The notes beneath the pieces were generated by a model. That model was not told the DNA's origin and searched no databases. It saw only the letters and a list, made by a program, of their open reading frames with translations. 41,559 nt of DNA from Gordonia neofelifaecis NRRL B-59395 (GTDB lineage Bacteria > Actinomycetota > Actinomycetes > Mycobacteriales > Mycobacteriaceae): assembly GCF_000192435.1 (NCBI RefSeq), contig NZ_AEUD01000022.1, positions 1 to 41,559 of the forward strand, given 5' to 3'. Below are positions 25,087 through 33,429 of this stretch, piece after piece. Numbering within the stretch: the first letter of the stretch is position 1; the number at the start of each line of letters is the position of its first letter. The translations under genes were made by a program, and so were the position numbers.

Positions 25087-26208
25087 TCAGCCGGCGGCGC
25101 CCTCCCCCAGCTCCGGTGGCGCCGACCGATACGTCGGCGGGGTCGCGGACAGGCGGATCGGATTCGCGACCGTCCGGACGGGATTGCTCCGACGCGGATC
25201 CACGACCTCCGCGACCGGCTGCAAACCCAGCCGGTCGGCCAGGGCGAAGGCTTCGGCGACGTCGTTGACGGGCCCGCACGGGACGCCGACCGAGGCGAAT
25301 CGCTTGAACCAGCCGTCGGCGGTGTCGGTCGACAGAAGTCGGGTGACCTCGTCGATCAGCACGTCACGGTTCTCGACGCGCGCGGAGTTGGTCGCGAACC
25401 GCGCGTCGTCGGCCATCGCCGGCGCGCCCAGCTCTCGGGCGAACGCCTCGAACTGCCGGTCGTTGCCGACCGCCAGGATCAGCGGCCGGTCGGCCGTCGG
25501 GAACGGCTGATAGGGCACGACGCTCGGATGCCGGTTGCCCATCGCCTGCGGCACCACGCCCGCGCCGACGAAGCCCGAGCTCTGGTTCGCCAGTGCCGAC
25601 AGCAGCGACGACAGCAGGTTCACCTCCACCCGCTGCCCCTCGCCGGTGCGATCGCGGTGGCGGAGCGCCGACAGGATCCCGACCGCCGCGTGTAATCCGG
25701 TCACCACGTCGACCAGCGCGACCCCGACCTTGGTCGGCTCGTCGGGCGACGGGCCGGTGATGCTCATCAGCCCGCCGACGGCCTGAACGAGGAGGTCGTA
25801 GCCGGGCAGGTCGTTGTGTCCGCCGAAACCGGTGATCGAGCAGTAGACGACGCCGGGATTCGCCGCGACCACCGCGTCGTAACCGAGACCGAGCCGCTCC
25901 ATGGTGCCGGGCAGGAAGTTCTCGACCACCACGTCGGCCCGGCGCGCCAGGTCGCGCGCGACGGCCAGATCGTCGGGGTCGCGAAAGTCGAGTGCCAGCG
26001 ACGACTTGTTGCGATTGGCCGCCTGGAAGTACGTGGCCTGCCCGTCCGCGTAGGGCGGACCCCACGACCGGGTGTCGTCGCCCGCGCCCGGCCGTTCGAT
26101 CTTGACCACCTCGGCGCCGAGGTCGGCGAGCAGCATCGTGGCGTAGGGGCCGGCCAGCACTCTGCCGAAATCGGCGATCAGGAGACCGTCGAGCGCGCCG
26201 GAGGTCAC
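25087..26208 (-). CDS. Family III CoA-transferase (CaiB/BaiF), probably glutarate CoA-transferase
   Basis: A 373-residue CoA-transferase with the family opening LLIADFGRVLAGPYATMLLADLGAEV, ENFLPGTMERLGLGY near residue 96 and the catalytic aspartate D167 in VGVALVDVVTG. GTG 26208 overlaps the stop of the upstream acyl-CoA dehydrogenase as GTGA, so the two are translated together. Because that dehydrogenase looks like GcdH, the likely reaction is transfer of CoA to glutarate, as in human SUGCT. Start and length are normal. Succinyl-CoA as donor is inferred from the family. Confidence 0.88.
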   Translation of the reverse strand: MTSGALDGLLIADFGRVLAGPYATMLLADLGAEVVKIERPGAGDDTRSWGPPYADGQATYFQAANRNKSSLALDFRDPDDLAVARDLARRADVVVENFLPGTMERLGLGYDAVVAANPGVVYCSITGFGGHNDLPGYDLLVQAVGGLMSITGPSPDEPTKVGVALVDVVTGLHAAVGILSALRHRDRTGEGQRVEVNLLSSLLSALANQSSGFVGAGVVPQAMGNRHPSVVPYQPFPTADRPLILAVGNDRQFEAFARELGAPAMADDARFATNSARVENRDVLIDEVTRLLSTDTADGWFKRFASVGVPCGPVNDVAEAFALADRLGLQPVAEVVDPRRSNPVRTVANPIRLSATPPTYRSAPPELGEGAAG

Positions 26209-27392
26209 CGGAAGGCGGCTTCGCCGGTCAGGGCGCGACCGATGGTGAGCTGGTGGACCTCGGAGGTGCCCTCATAGGTGAGCACCGACTCGAGATTGTT
26301 CGCGTGGCGGATCACCGGGTACTCCAGGGTGATGCCGTTCGCGGCGAGGATGGTGCGGCATTCGCGCGCCACCTTGATGGCCTCGCGGCAGTTGTTGAGC
26401 TTGCCGAGGCTGACCTGGGCGGGCTCCACCTCACCGGCGTCCTTCAGTCGTCCGAGCCGGTAGGCCAGCAGATGCCCCTTGCCGACCTCGAGCGCCATGT
26501 CGGCGAGTTTGGCCTGCGTCAGCTGGTAGGCGGCGAGGGGCTTGTCGAACACCATGCGGGTGGAGGCGTAGTCGACGGCGGTCTCGAGACAATCGCGGGC
26601 CGCGCCGATCGATCCGAAGATGATGCCGAATCGCGCCTCGTTGAGGCAGCTCAACGGGCCGCTCAGGCCGGCCGCCTTCGGCAGCATCGCCGACTCCGGC
26701 AGGCGCACGTCCTGCAGCACCAACTCGGAGGTGACCGACGCACGCAGCGACATCTTCGCGCGAATCTCCGGTGCCGAGAATCCGGGTGTGTCGGTCGGGA
26801 CGACGAAGCCGCGGATTCCGCGCGCGCCCTGTTCCAGGTCGGTCTTGGCCCAGACCACCGCGACGTCGGCCACCGAGCCGTTGGTGATCCACATCTTGGC
26901 GCCGTTCAGCACCCAGTCGGAGCCGTCGCGCACCGCGCGGGTGCGCATGCCACCGGGGTCGGAGCCGAAGTCGGGTTCGGTCAGGCCGAAGCAGCCCAGC
27001 GCGTCACCGGCGGCCATCCGCGGCAGCCACTCCTGCTTCTGCTCCTCGCTGCCCCAGTGGTGGATCGCGAACATCGCGAGCGAGCCCTGCACCGACACCA
27101 GCGACCGGATGCCCGAGTCGATGGCCTCCAGCTCCAGGCACGCCAGGCCGTAGGTCACCGCGCTCATCCCCGCGCACCCGTAGCCGTCGAGGTGCATGCC
27201 CAGCACGCCCAGTCCGCCGAGTTCCTTGGCGAGCTCCTTGGCCGGGATCCGGGCCTCGTCGAACCAGCCCGCGATGTGCGGCCGGATCCGATCCTCACCG
27301 AACTTGCGGACGGTGTCGCGGATCGCCTTCTCCTCGTCGGAGAGGAGGTCGTCGAGGGCGAACAGTTGGGTGACGGTGCGGGTGTCGGCCAT
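26205..27392 (-). CDS. gcdH: Glutaryl-CoA dehydrogenase
   Basis: A 395-residue FAD-dependent acyl-CoA dehydrogenase converting glutaryl-CoA to crotonyl-CoA with loss of CO2, a step in lysine, tryptophan and glutarate breakdown. The catalytic base is E374 in LTYEGTSEVHQL. Residues IDSGIRSLVSVQGSL (91-105) match the human enzyme's segment holding the arginine (here R96) that grips the free carboxylate of glutaryl-CoA; this separates GcdH from other acyl-CoA dehydrogenases. GCFGLTEPDFGSDP and the end GRALTGEAAF also agree. CCAGGAGAAG precedes ATG 27392. Cotranscribed with the CoA-transferase; probably controlled by the divergent LacI regulator. Confidence 0.92.
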   Translation of the reverse strand: MADTRTVTQLFALDDLLSDEEKAIRDTVRKFGEDRIRPHIAGWFDEARIPAKELAKELGGLGVLGMHLDGYGCAGMSAVTYGLACLELEAIDSGIRSLVSVQGSLAMFAIHHWGSEEQKQEWLPRMAAGDALGCFGLTEPDFGSDPGGMRTRAVRDGSDWVLNGAKMWITNGSVADVAVVWAKTDLEQGARGIRGFVVPTDTPGFSAPEIRAKMSLRASVTSELVLQDVRLPESAMLPKAAGLSGPLSCLNEARFGIIFGSIGAARDCLETAVDYASTRMVFDKPLAAYQLTQAKLADMALEVGKGHLLAYRLGRLKDAGEVEPAQVSLGKLNNCREAIKVARECRTILAANGITLEYPVIRHANNLESVLTYEGTSEVHQLTIGRALTGEAAFR

Positions 27393-27438
27393 GGCTTCTC
27401 CTGGTGGATAACAGCGGAACACGTACATGCAATGCTTT

Positions 27439-27456
27439 GCGCAATCGATTGCATAT
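27439..27456. promoter_or_regulatory. LacI-type operator
   Basis: GCAATCGATTGC (27441-27452) is a perfect 12-bp palindrome with the central CG typical of LacI/PurR sites, inside the longer TGCGCAATCGATTGCATA. A second TGCAAT half lies at 27428-27433. It is about 50 bases from gcdH and 70 from the LacI gene, in their shared divergent promoter region. Confidence 0.7.
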
Positions 27457-27520
27457 GGTGGAGTGAGAGTAGCGAGATGCACGACGAGCCGTCAATCCCC
27501 GACCCGCAAGGACCCTCCGC

Positions 27521-28552
27521 ATGACAGATCCCTCCGGCAGCCGCGGCTCGCGTCCGCCGACGATGAAGGAGATCGCCGAGCGCGCCGGCGTTCACGTGTC
27601 GACGGTGTCACGCGTGCTGCGGCAGGCCGAGCCGGTGGACGGGGGGTCGGAGGCCGCCAAACGTGTCCGAGAGGTCGCCGACGAGCTCGGCTACCGCCCG
27701 AACCTCTGGGCCGCCAGCCTGCGCACGCGCCGCACGACGACCATCGGTGCCGTCATGCCCCGCCTGACCGACGGCGTGGTCGCCACGATCTACCAGGGCG
27801 TCGAACAGGCGGCGCGCGAGGCCGGGTACTCGGTGCTGCTGTCGAGTCCGCCCGACGATCCGGATGGGCAGCGCGAGGCGATCGCTCTGCTCGCGGGCCG
27901 CCAGGTGGACGGCCTCATTCTGAGCAGTCTGCACAGCCCGGCCGCCGAGTTCGTCTCCGACCTCGCCCTGCCGGTACCCGCGGTGGCGCTCAACCGGCAC
28001 GCCGACGCCGGCCTGCCGTTCGCCGGCGGCGACGATCGCCTCGGCGGACGTCTCGCGGCACGGCACCTGGTCGACTGCGGTTATCGCCGGATCGCCGCCG
28101 TCGGCGGTCCGCTGTTCGCTACCACGGGACACGATCGGCTGGCCGGCTTCCTCTACGAGATGCACGACGCGGGCGTCGCCGTCCCCACCGGCCGGATCGC
28201 ACATGCGCGGATGGATGTGCAGGGCGGAATCGATGCCGCGCGAACACTTCTCACCGGCGACGACCGGCCCGACGCGGTCTTCTGCGTCAGCGACACGATG
28301 GCCATCGGACTTCTCGGCGTCGCCCGCGATCTCGGGCTGTCGATCCCGGACGACCTCGGCCTCGTCGGCTACAACGACATCCCCGTCGCCGCGCAGCTCC
28401 CCGTCCCGCTGACCACCGTCGTCACGCCGGCCCATGCGATCGGCGCGGCCGGAGTCCGACTACTGCTCGGCATGATCACCGGGACCGATGACGCCCCCGC
28501 CGACGTCCGGCTGCCGGTCGAGCTGGCCGTACGCGGGTCGACCAGGGGCTGA
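27521..28552 (+). CDS. LacI-family transcriptional regulator
   Basis: A 343-residue LacI/GalR regulator. The helix-turn-helix is at residues 15-40 (MKEIAERAGVHVSTVSRVL), followed by the hinge helix with LGYRPNLWAASLRTRRT, then the two-lobed ligand domain with IGAVMP near 75, PVPAVALNR near 155 and LVGYNDIPVAAQLPVPLTT-type wording near 297. Its own start is ATG 27521. It faces the gcdH/CoA-transferase operon with a perfect operator in between, so it is the probable repressor of that operon and of itself. A ligand such as glutarate or a CoA ester would be unusual for the sugar-sensing family. Confidence 0.92.
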   Translation: MTDPSGSRGSRPPTMKEIAERAGVHVSTVSRVLRQAEPVDGGSEAAKRVREVADELGYRPNLWAASLRTRRTTTIGAVMPRLTDGVVATIYQGVEQAAREAGYSVLLSSPPDDPDGQREAIALLAGRQVDGLILSSLHSPAAEFVSDLALPVPAVALNRHADAGLPFAGGDDRLGGRLAARHLVDCGYRRIAAVGGPLFATTGHDRLAGFLYEMHDAGVAVPTGRIAHARMDVQGGIDAARTLLTGDDRPDAVFCVSDTMAIGLLGVARDLGLSIPDDLGLVGYNDIPVAAQLPVPLTTVVTPAHAIGAAGVRLLLGMITGTDDAPADVRLPVELAVRGSTRG

Positions 28553-28574
28553 GACGACAGACGGCACCGATTCG

Positions 28575-28922
28575 TCACTGACCGTACGTATAGCGGAGAT
28601 TCGCGAACACCAGCTCGTTGATGCGCTTCCGCATGTGTCCGGCCAGCGAGTCATCGGGCGTATCTCCGTCGACCCGGATCAGCCACGCGACAGTCGTTCC
28701 TCCGCGATGCGGCGTCAACTCGAACTCGATGCGAGCGTCCGGCCGGCGAGGCCAGATCGACGTCCACACCACCCGCACGCCGGGTTCCACGGTGAGCACT
28801 CCGGGTGGCGTCTCGTCCGCCAGGAGGGTGAGCCATGGACGCACCGGCTGCCGCGCCGGATCGATGAGGTCTTCGAAGACCGCGTTCGGAGGCGCGGGAA
28901 GTGCCCGCGCCCTCGACCCCAC
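28575..28922 (-). CDS. SRPBCC-fold protein
   Basis: About 115 residues of the SRPBCC/START-like superfamily: a lipid- or ligand-binding fold without a readable active site. The family-like phrases are VFEDLIDPARQPVRPW near the start, LTVEPGVRVVWTSIW, and the end NLRYTYGQ. Homologues usually begin MTVVGSR; here the codon in that place is ATC, so I place the start at GTG 28922, giving MGSRARALPAPP. The gene has no ribosome-binding site and probably depends on the zinc-ribbon gene 43 bases upstream for transcription. Function unknown. Confidence 0.7.
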   Translation of the reverse strand: MGSRARALPAPPNAVFEDLIDPARQPVRPWLTLLADETPPGVLTVEPGVRVVWTSIWPRRPDARIEFELTPHRGGTTVAWLIRVDGDTPDDSLAGHMRKRINELVFANLRYTYGQ

Positions 28923-28965
28923 GACAGTGATGTCGCGATCGTAGCCCGAGCGCCGACTGATCAGA

Positions 28966-29646
28966 TCAGTAGCAGAACCCGCACTCGCCCGACGTCGACA
29001 GCACGGTGAAGCAGTTCGGGCACAGCTTGGGCTTCGGCTCCTCGGGCTTGGGTGCCGCCTTGGGCTTGGTCTTCGGCTTGGGCTTGGCAGGCGCGCCCGA
29101 CGCAGCCGACTTCGCAGTCGACTTCGCCGCCTTCGGAGATTTCGGCGCCTTCGCCGGACGCGCGGGGCGCCGAGCGGCGCGCCTCTCCGCGACACGCGGT
29201 GCGAGCGTCGGGCGGGCGAACGCTGGAATCGTGGCACCGAAGAACTCGTAACAGGCGAACCGCGCGGTGGCCGCGTCCATGTCCTCGTCGTCCGGCTTCG
29301 GGCGGCCCGCGATCTCCAGGACGCGCAGGTAGGCGTCACCCACGCTCTGGTCGAGCCGGACACAGAGCGACGCCAGCAGCGGCTCGTCCGCCGTGCGCGA
29401 TCGGGTGACGGCAGCGAGCAGTTCGTCGATCCACAGTCGGACGGGTCCGCCCGCCCGGATTCCGGTGTCGCTCTGCACCTTCGACGCGAGCTCAGCCTGA
29501 GTGATGAGCGCGCCGTAGACGCGTGCGGTCTCGATCAGTACCGCACGCGCGGCGACCGCCCACTCCTCGATCGCGTCAGCGAAAGGTACGGGCAGTTCAC
29601 CGGGTTCGCGCCACGCGGGGAGGGTGGTGTCGTCATCGGAATGCAC
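28966..29646 (-). CDS. Zinc-ribbon protein with Ala/Lys/Pro-rich linker, unknown function
   Basis: 226 residues. The helical N-terminal domain (1-145) is of a type I do not recognise, with EEWAVAARAVLIETARVYGALI and VGDAYLRVLEIAGRP. Then comes a long basic linker (about 150-208) built of AKP/KPK words, resembling histone-like or mycobacterial HupB tails. The protein ends in a short zinc ribbon, LCPNCFTVLSTSGECGFCY, with the four-cysteine pattern CxxC...CxxC. GTG 29646 is the start. The combination suggests a nucleic-acid- or envelope-associated adaptor; that is only a guess. It shares the strand and perhaps the transcript with the SRPBCC gene. Confidence 0.8.
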   Translation of the reverse strand: MHSDDDTTLPAWREPGELPVPFADAIEEWAVAARAVLIETARVYGALITQAELASKVQSDTGIRAGGPVRLWIDELLAAVTRSRTADEPLLASLCVRLDQSVGDAYLRVLEIAGRPKPDDEDMDAATARFACYEFFGATIPAFARPTLAPRVAERRAARRPARPAKAPKSPKAAKSTAKSAASGAPAKPKPKTKPKAAPKPEEPKPKLCPNCFTVLSTSGECGFCY

Positions 29647-29718
29647 CCGAAAAAGTTACGGCCTGGCGCGCCGATAGTCGAATCGCGGGACGCCCGTCAC
29701 GTCCGCCTCGTCGGCCGG

Positions 29719-30957
29719 TCAGCCGCCCTCCACGGCGTGGGCGGTCACCGCCGCGTACAGCGCGACGATCCCCTCGGTCCGGAACGGACTCGTACCGCAC
29801 AGCCCCTCGATCCGGTTGAGCCGATTGTTCACGGTGTTCGGGTGCACGTCGAGGGCGCGGGCGGCGCGCAACCGGTCGAGATCGCAGTCGAGGTACGCGC
29901 GCAGCGTCCGAAGCAGGTCGGGCTGATCGAGCAGCGGCCGAATCGTCTCCGACAACCGCTGTGCCCCTGGGCCCCGACGGCTCAGCTGATAGGCCACGGC
30001 GACGTCGGCCAGCCGGTGCAGTCCGGCGGGTCGCCCGAGTGCGACCGCGACCCGGAGCACCTCCTGCGCCTCGACCGCCGCGTCCTTGATCTCACCTCGG
30101 GCGACGCCCTCGACGACCGCCGCAGAGGCGGGCGCACCGGCGGCCGCGGCGATCGCGGCGACCAGTCGCCGCAGGCGCTCATCGTCGTCGTCGACCGGAT
30201 ACAGGGCGACCGGGATGAGCACGGTACCGCCGTCGCGGTCGAGCATCGAGAGCATGGCCGGTCCGCCGTCGGCCCGGAACAGCCGCTGGACCCGGTGCAG
30301 TTTGCGACGACCGGCCACGTCGCGCGCGGCGCGCTCGGCCGACAGCTCACCCGGCGTCTTCTCGAGGCGCACGGCGAGCACGTGGTAGGCGAGGTCGAGG
30401 CGGACGTCCAGGCGCTCGGCGTCGGCCCGCGGATCGTGGCCGAGCAGCAGCAGTCGACCGACGAACTGCGGTCCGCCGGTGAGCTCGTCCGACTGCACGG
30501 CGCGCTCCCGTTGGTAGGCGCGGACCAGCTCTGCGACGAACACCTCCTGTACCCGGAAGCCGACCGCGCCGATCCAGCCGAGGGCGGGACCGTCACCGGT
30601 CCCCTCGGAAGCACGCAGGCACTCGTCGAACACCAGCTGGAACCCCCGCTGCCACAGGCCGAGCACCAGAGACAACGGGACGCCCTCCCGCGCACGCTGT
30701 TCCGCGCGCTCGCGGACCGCCTGCAGCTCGTCGTCGGTCGGCGTCCCGCCGGTCCGCAGATACCGCAGGGCGATGGGGATCACCCGGTTGCCGATCGAGA
30801 CCAGTTCCGAATCGTGCATCTCATCCGGCAGGAACTGCGCGGCCTCGGCAGCGGTGATCTCCTGTGCCATCGCACCGACCCGCGAGCCGACCCGATCGAG
30901 GATCGCCGCCACACCTTCGGGAGGTCCGGATTGCGGAGATTCTGAGGACAGGACCAT
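29719..30957 (-). CDS. PucR/CdaR-family transcriptional regulator
   Basis: A 412-residue regulator of the PucR group. Residues about 20-180 form the family's helical sensory domain, then a GGDEF-like fold (about 190-300, with LIPVALYPVDDD), and the C-terminal PucR helix-turn-helix (about 350-400: LRTLRAYLDCDLDRLRAARA, then HPNTVNNRLNRIE). ATG 30957 is the start. The divergent TauD/MFS operon is 90 bases away across a perfect TGTGCT/AGCACA repeat. Control of that operon is likely. Confidence 0.9.
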   Translation of the reverse strand: MVLSSESPQSGPPEGVAAILDRVGSRVGAMAQEITAAEAAQFLPDEMHDSELVSIGNRVIPIALRYLRTGGTPTDDELQAVRERAEQRAREGVPLSLVLGLWQRGFQLVFDECLRASEGTGDGPALGWIGAVGFRVQEVFVAELVRAYQRERAVQSDELTGGPQFVGRLLLLGHDPRADAERLDVRLDLAYHVLAVRLEKTPGELSAERAARDVAGRRKLHRVQRLFRADGGPAMLSMLDRDGGTVLIPVALYPVDDDDERLRRLVAAIAAAAGAPASAAVVEGVARGEIKDAAVEAQEVLRVAVALGRPAGLHRLADVAVAYQLSRRGPGAQRLSETIRPLLDQPDLLRTLRAYLDCDLDRLRAARALDVHPNTVNNRLNRIEGLCGTSPFRTEGIVALYAAVTAHAVEGG

Positions 30958-30965
30958 CCATAGAT

Positions 30966-30979
30966 TGTGCTACAGCACA
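30966..30979. promoter_or_regulatory. Operator candidate between pucR-type and tauD-type genes
   Basis: TGTGCT-AC-AGCACA is a perfect inverted repeat nine bases upstream of ATG 30957 of the PucR gene, within the 90-base divergent gap. Its closeness to that start suggests autoregulation. Confidence 0.45.
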
Positions 30980-31047
30980 GCCACGCTTCGCACCCGCTGT
31001 CGCAACTCACATCCAGAGACAGTGGTGTCGCCCATCACACTTGAATC

Positions 31048-31986
31048 ATGAGCACAGACACCGTCATCAAGAACCTGACCATCCACACCGCAGGTGAGAC
31101 CGCGTACCCGCGGATCCATCTCGGTGCCCGCGACCTTCAACGCAATGGCGATCAGCCTGCCGATTCGCCGTCGTACACCCGATTCGAGGTGACGCCGGCC
31201 GGCCCGACCATCGGCGCATACATCGAGGGCGTCGACCTCGCCGACATCGACGACGAGCTGCACGCGGAACTCCACCGCGCACTCCTCGAGTTCAAGGTCC
31301 TCTTCTTCCGCGACCAGAGTCTGACTGGTCCGCAGCACATCAGCCTGGCTCGGCGGTGGGGCTCGGTCGAGGTGAACGACTTCTTCCCCAACGGTGAGGC
31401 GCAGGAGATCTCGCGGCTCGCCAAGGGCGACATGTCGGTCGGCACGGAGAACGTCTGGCACAGCGACACCTCGTTCCGCAAGGACCCGTCGATGGCGTCG
31501 ATCCTGCGTGCCGTCGAGGTTCCGCCGGTCGGCGGCAACACCGTGTGGGCCGACATGGCCGCCGCCTACGACAACCTTCCCGAGCCGGTGAAGGAGAAGA
31601 TCGAGGGTCTCCGGGCGATCCACACGTTCACCAAGTCGTGGGGCCTGGCGATGTCGGCGGAGCAGGTGGAGGCGATGTCGAAGATCCACCCGCCGATCGC
31701 CCACCCGATCGTTCGCACCCACCCCGAGACCGGCCGTCGACTGCTGTACGTGAACGAGCCGTTCACGTCGGAGATCGTCGGACTCCCGAAGGGGGACGGC
31801 GACCAGCTGCTCGACTACCTGATGTTCCAGGCCCGCACTCCCGAGTACCAGATCCGCTTCCAGTGGGAGCCGAACTCGGTCGCCATCTGGGACAACCGCT
31901 CCACGCAGCACTACGCCGTCAACGACTACTTCCCGCACCGCCGGGTGATGGAACGCGTCACCGTCGCCGGCGACCTGCCCCGCTGA
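31048..31986 (+). CDS. TauD/TfdA-family 2-oxoglutarate-dependent dioxygenase
   Basis: A 312-residue Fe(II)/2-oxoglutarate dioxygenase. The iron ligands are H138 and D140 in WHSDTSF and H288 in STQHYAVNDY; R299 in HRRVMERV should bind 2-oxoglutarate. FKVLFFRDQ and GGNTVWADM are standard family phrases. Members release sulfite from taurine or alkyl sulfonates or cleave aryloxyacids. No Shine-Dalgarno sequence precedes ATG 31048. An MFS transporter follows after 14 bases and a PucR regulator is divergent. The transporter is not the TauABC or SsuABC type, so the substrate may be a less usual acid. Confidence 0.93.
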   Translation: MSTDTVIKNLTIHTAGETAYPRIHLGARDLQRNGDQPADSPSYTRFEVTPAGPTIGAYIEGVDLADIDDELHAELHRALLEFKVLFFRDQSLTGPQHISLARRWGSVEVNDFFPNGEAQEISRLAKGDMSVGTENVWHSDTSFRKDPSMASILRAVEVPPVGGNTVWADMAAAYDNLPEPVKEKIEGLRAIHTFTKSWGLAMSAEQVEAMSKIHPPIAHPIVRTHPETGRRLLYVNEPFTSEIVGLPKGDGDQLLDYLMFQARTPEYQIRFQWEPNSVAIWDNRSTQHYAVNDYFPHRRVMERVTVAGDLPR

Positions 31987-32000
31987 ATCAAGGACCTCTC

Positions 32001-33341
32001 ATGACAAGCACCATCGCTTCCGTGCCCGCGCCCGCCTCCACGGGCACGGACCCGGACACCGCACCGGCGGGTTACTCCTCTCGCCGCGCTTGGCTGATCA
32101 CCGGCGCCCTCGCGCTGTTCATGGTGATCAACTGGGGTGACAAGTCGGTCCTCGGCCTCACCTCGCACGCGTTGATGGACGACCTCGGCCTCACCCCGTC
32201 CCAGTACGGGCTCATCGCGAGTGCGTTCTTCTTCCTGTTCGGGGTGTCGACCGTCGTCGGCGGCATGCTCGTCGACCGGATTCAGACGCGATGGATGCTG
32301 ATCGCGATGGCGCTGGTCTGGGCCGTCGTCCAGTTCCCGGTGATGGGTGCGGCGTCGTTCTCCGTGCTGCTGATCTCCCGCGTGGTCCTCGGTCTCGCGG
32401 AGGGCCCCGCCTCGCCGGTGTCGCTGCACGCGGTGATGAAGTGGTTCCCCGACGAGAAGCGCGACGTCCCGAACGCGATCGTTCTCGGATCGTCGTCGCT
32501 CGGCGTGCTGATCGCCGCACCGGCGATGGCCTTCGTCCAGGTCCATTGGGGCTGGCGCTGGTGCTTCGGCGTGCTCGGCATCGCAGGCCTCGTGTGGGTC
32601 GCGCTGTGGCTGATGATCGGCAAGGAGGGACCCTACGACGTGAAGCCCGCAGGCACTCCCGCCGCCACCGACGACGCCGAACCGGATGAGAGCCGGGTTC
32701 CCTATCGGAACCTGTTCGCCTCTCCCACCTGGGCGTTCCTCGCCTTCGCCGGATTCGCCTGCTACTTCGTGACGGCGATCCTGACCACCTGGCTGCCCAC
32801 CTACCTCGAGTCGGTGCGCGGGATCAGCACGGTGTCGACGGGCAATCTCATCGCCGCGGTCGCCGCGACCGGCGCGGTCGCGATGTTCGGCCAGGGCTGG
32901 GTCTCACGACGACTCCTCGCCCGCGGCGTGTCGAGCCGATGGTCCCGCTCGGGGGTCCCCGCGGTGGCGATCGTGATCGCCGCGGTTGCGATGTTCGCGT
33001 TCGCCGGAACCGGCGGGACCGTCCAGCTGATCCTGATGCTGCCCGCGTTCATCCTCTACACGACCATCTTCCCGGCCGCGACTGCGGCGGTCGCCGAGAT
33101 CACCCCGGTGGCTCAGCGAGGCACGGCGCTCGGCGTGTTCTTCGCCTTCTTCGGCGTGGCGGGAATGCTCGCGCCGGCCATCGCCGGACGGCTGATCGAG
33201 AACGCGTCGACCGAGGCAGGCGGCTATCACGTCCTGTTCCTGATCTGCGGCGCACTGCTGCTGGCCGCGGGTGTCGCGGTGCTGCTGCTCGTCGACCCCG
33301 AACGGGATCGACGCAGGCTGCAGACGAAGGCTGCGTCGTGA
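32001..33341 (+). CDS. MFS transporter, anion:cation symporter family
   Basis: A 446-residue transporter with 12 predicted helices. The phrases INWGDKSVLGL in helix 1, SRVVLGLAEGPASPVSLHAVMKWFP in helix 4 and GWRWCFGVLGI mark the ACS family (hexuronate, galactonate, phthalate and 4-hydroxyphenylacetate carriers). AAGGA precedes ATG 32001. It follows the dioxygenase gene by 14 bases and a strong hairpin ends the transcript. It most likely imports the acid that the dioxygenase attacks. Confidence 0.92.
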   Translation: MTSTIASVPAPASTGTDPDTAPAGYSSRRAWLITGALALFMVINWGDKSVLGLTSHALMDDLGLTPSQYGLIASAFFFLFGVSTVVGGMLVDRIQTRWMLIAMALVWAVVQFPVMGAASFSVLLISRVVLGLAEGPASPVSLHAVMKWFPDEKRDVPNAIVLGSSSLGVLIAAPAMAFVQVHWGWRWCFGVLGIAGLVWVALWLMIGKEGPYDVKPAGTPAATDDAEPDESRVPYRNLFASPTWAFLAFAGFACYFVTAILTTWLPTYLESVRGISTVSTGNLIAAVAATGAVAMFGQGWVSRRLLARGVSSRWSRSGVPAVAIVIAAVAMFAFAGTGGTVQLILMLPAFILYTTIFPAATAAVAEITPVAQRGTALGVFFAFFGVAGMLAPAIAGRLIENASTEAGGYHVLFLICGALLLAAGVAVLLLVDPERDRRRLQTKAAS

Positions 33342-33362
33342 TCAGCGCGGCTTCGTAGCAAC

Positions 33363-33408
33363 GACGAGACCGGTCCCGAACCTCGCAGGGTTCGGGACCG
33401 GTCTCGTC
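33363..33408. terminator. Strong bidirectional hairpin terminator
   Basis: A perfect 20-bp stem (33363-33382 with 33389-33408) with loop TCGCAG lies between the converging MFS and PhaC-like genes, 21 bases from each. No T-tract is visible, as is common in actinobacteria. Confidence 0.85.
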
Positions 33409-33429
33409 TCGCCCACGGGCGGTCGTGGC

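Noticed and set aside
28923-29363. N-terminal extension of the SRPBCC protein to 29363
   Set aside because: It is an Arg/Ser-rich shadow of the zinc-ribbon gene's basic linker on the same strand in another frame.
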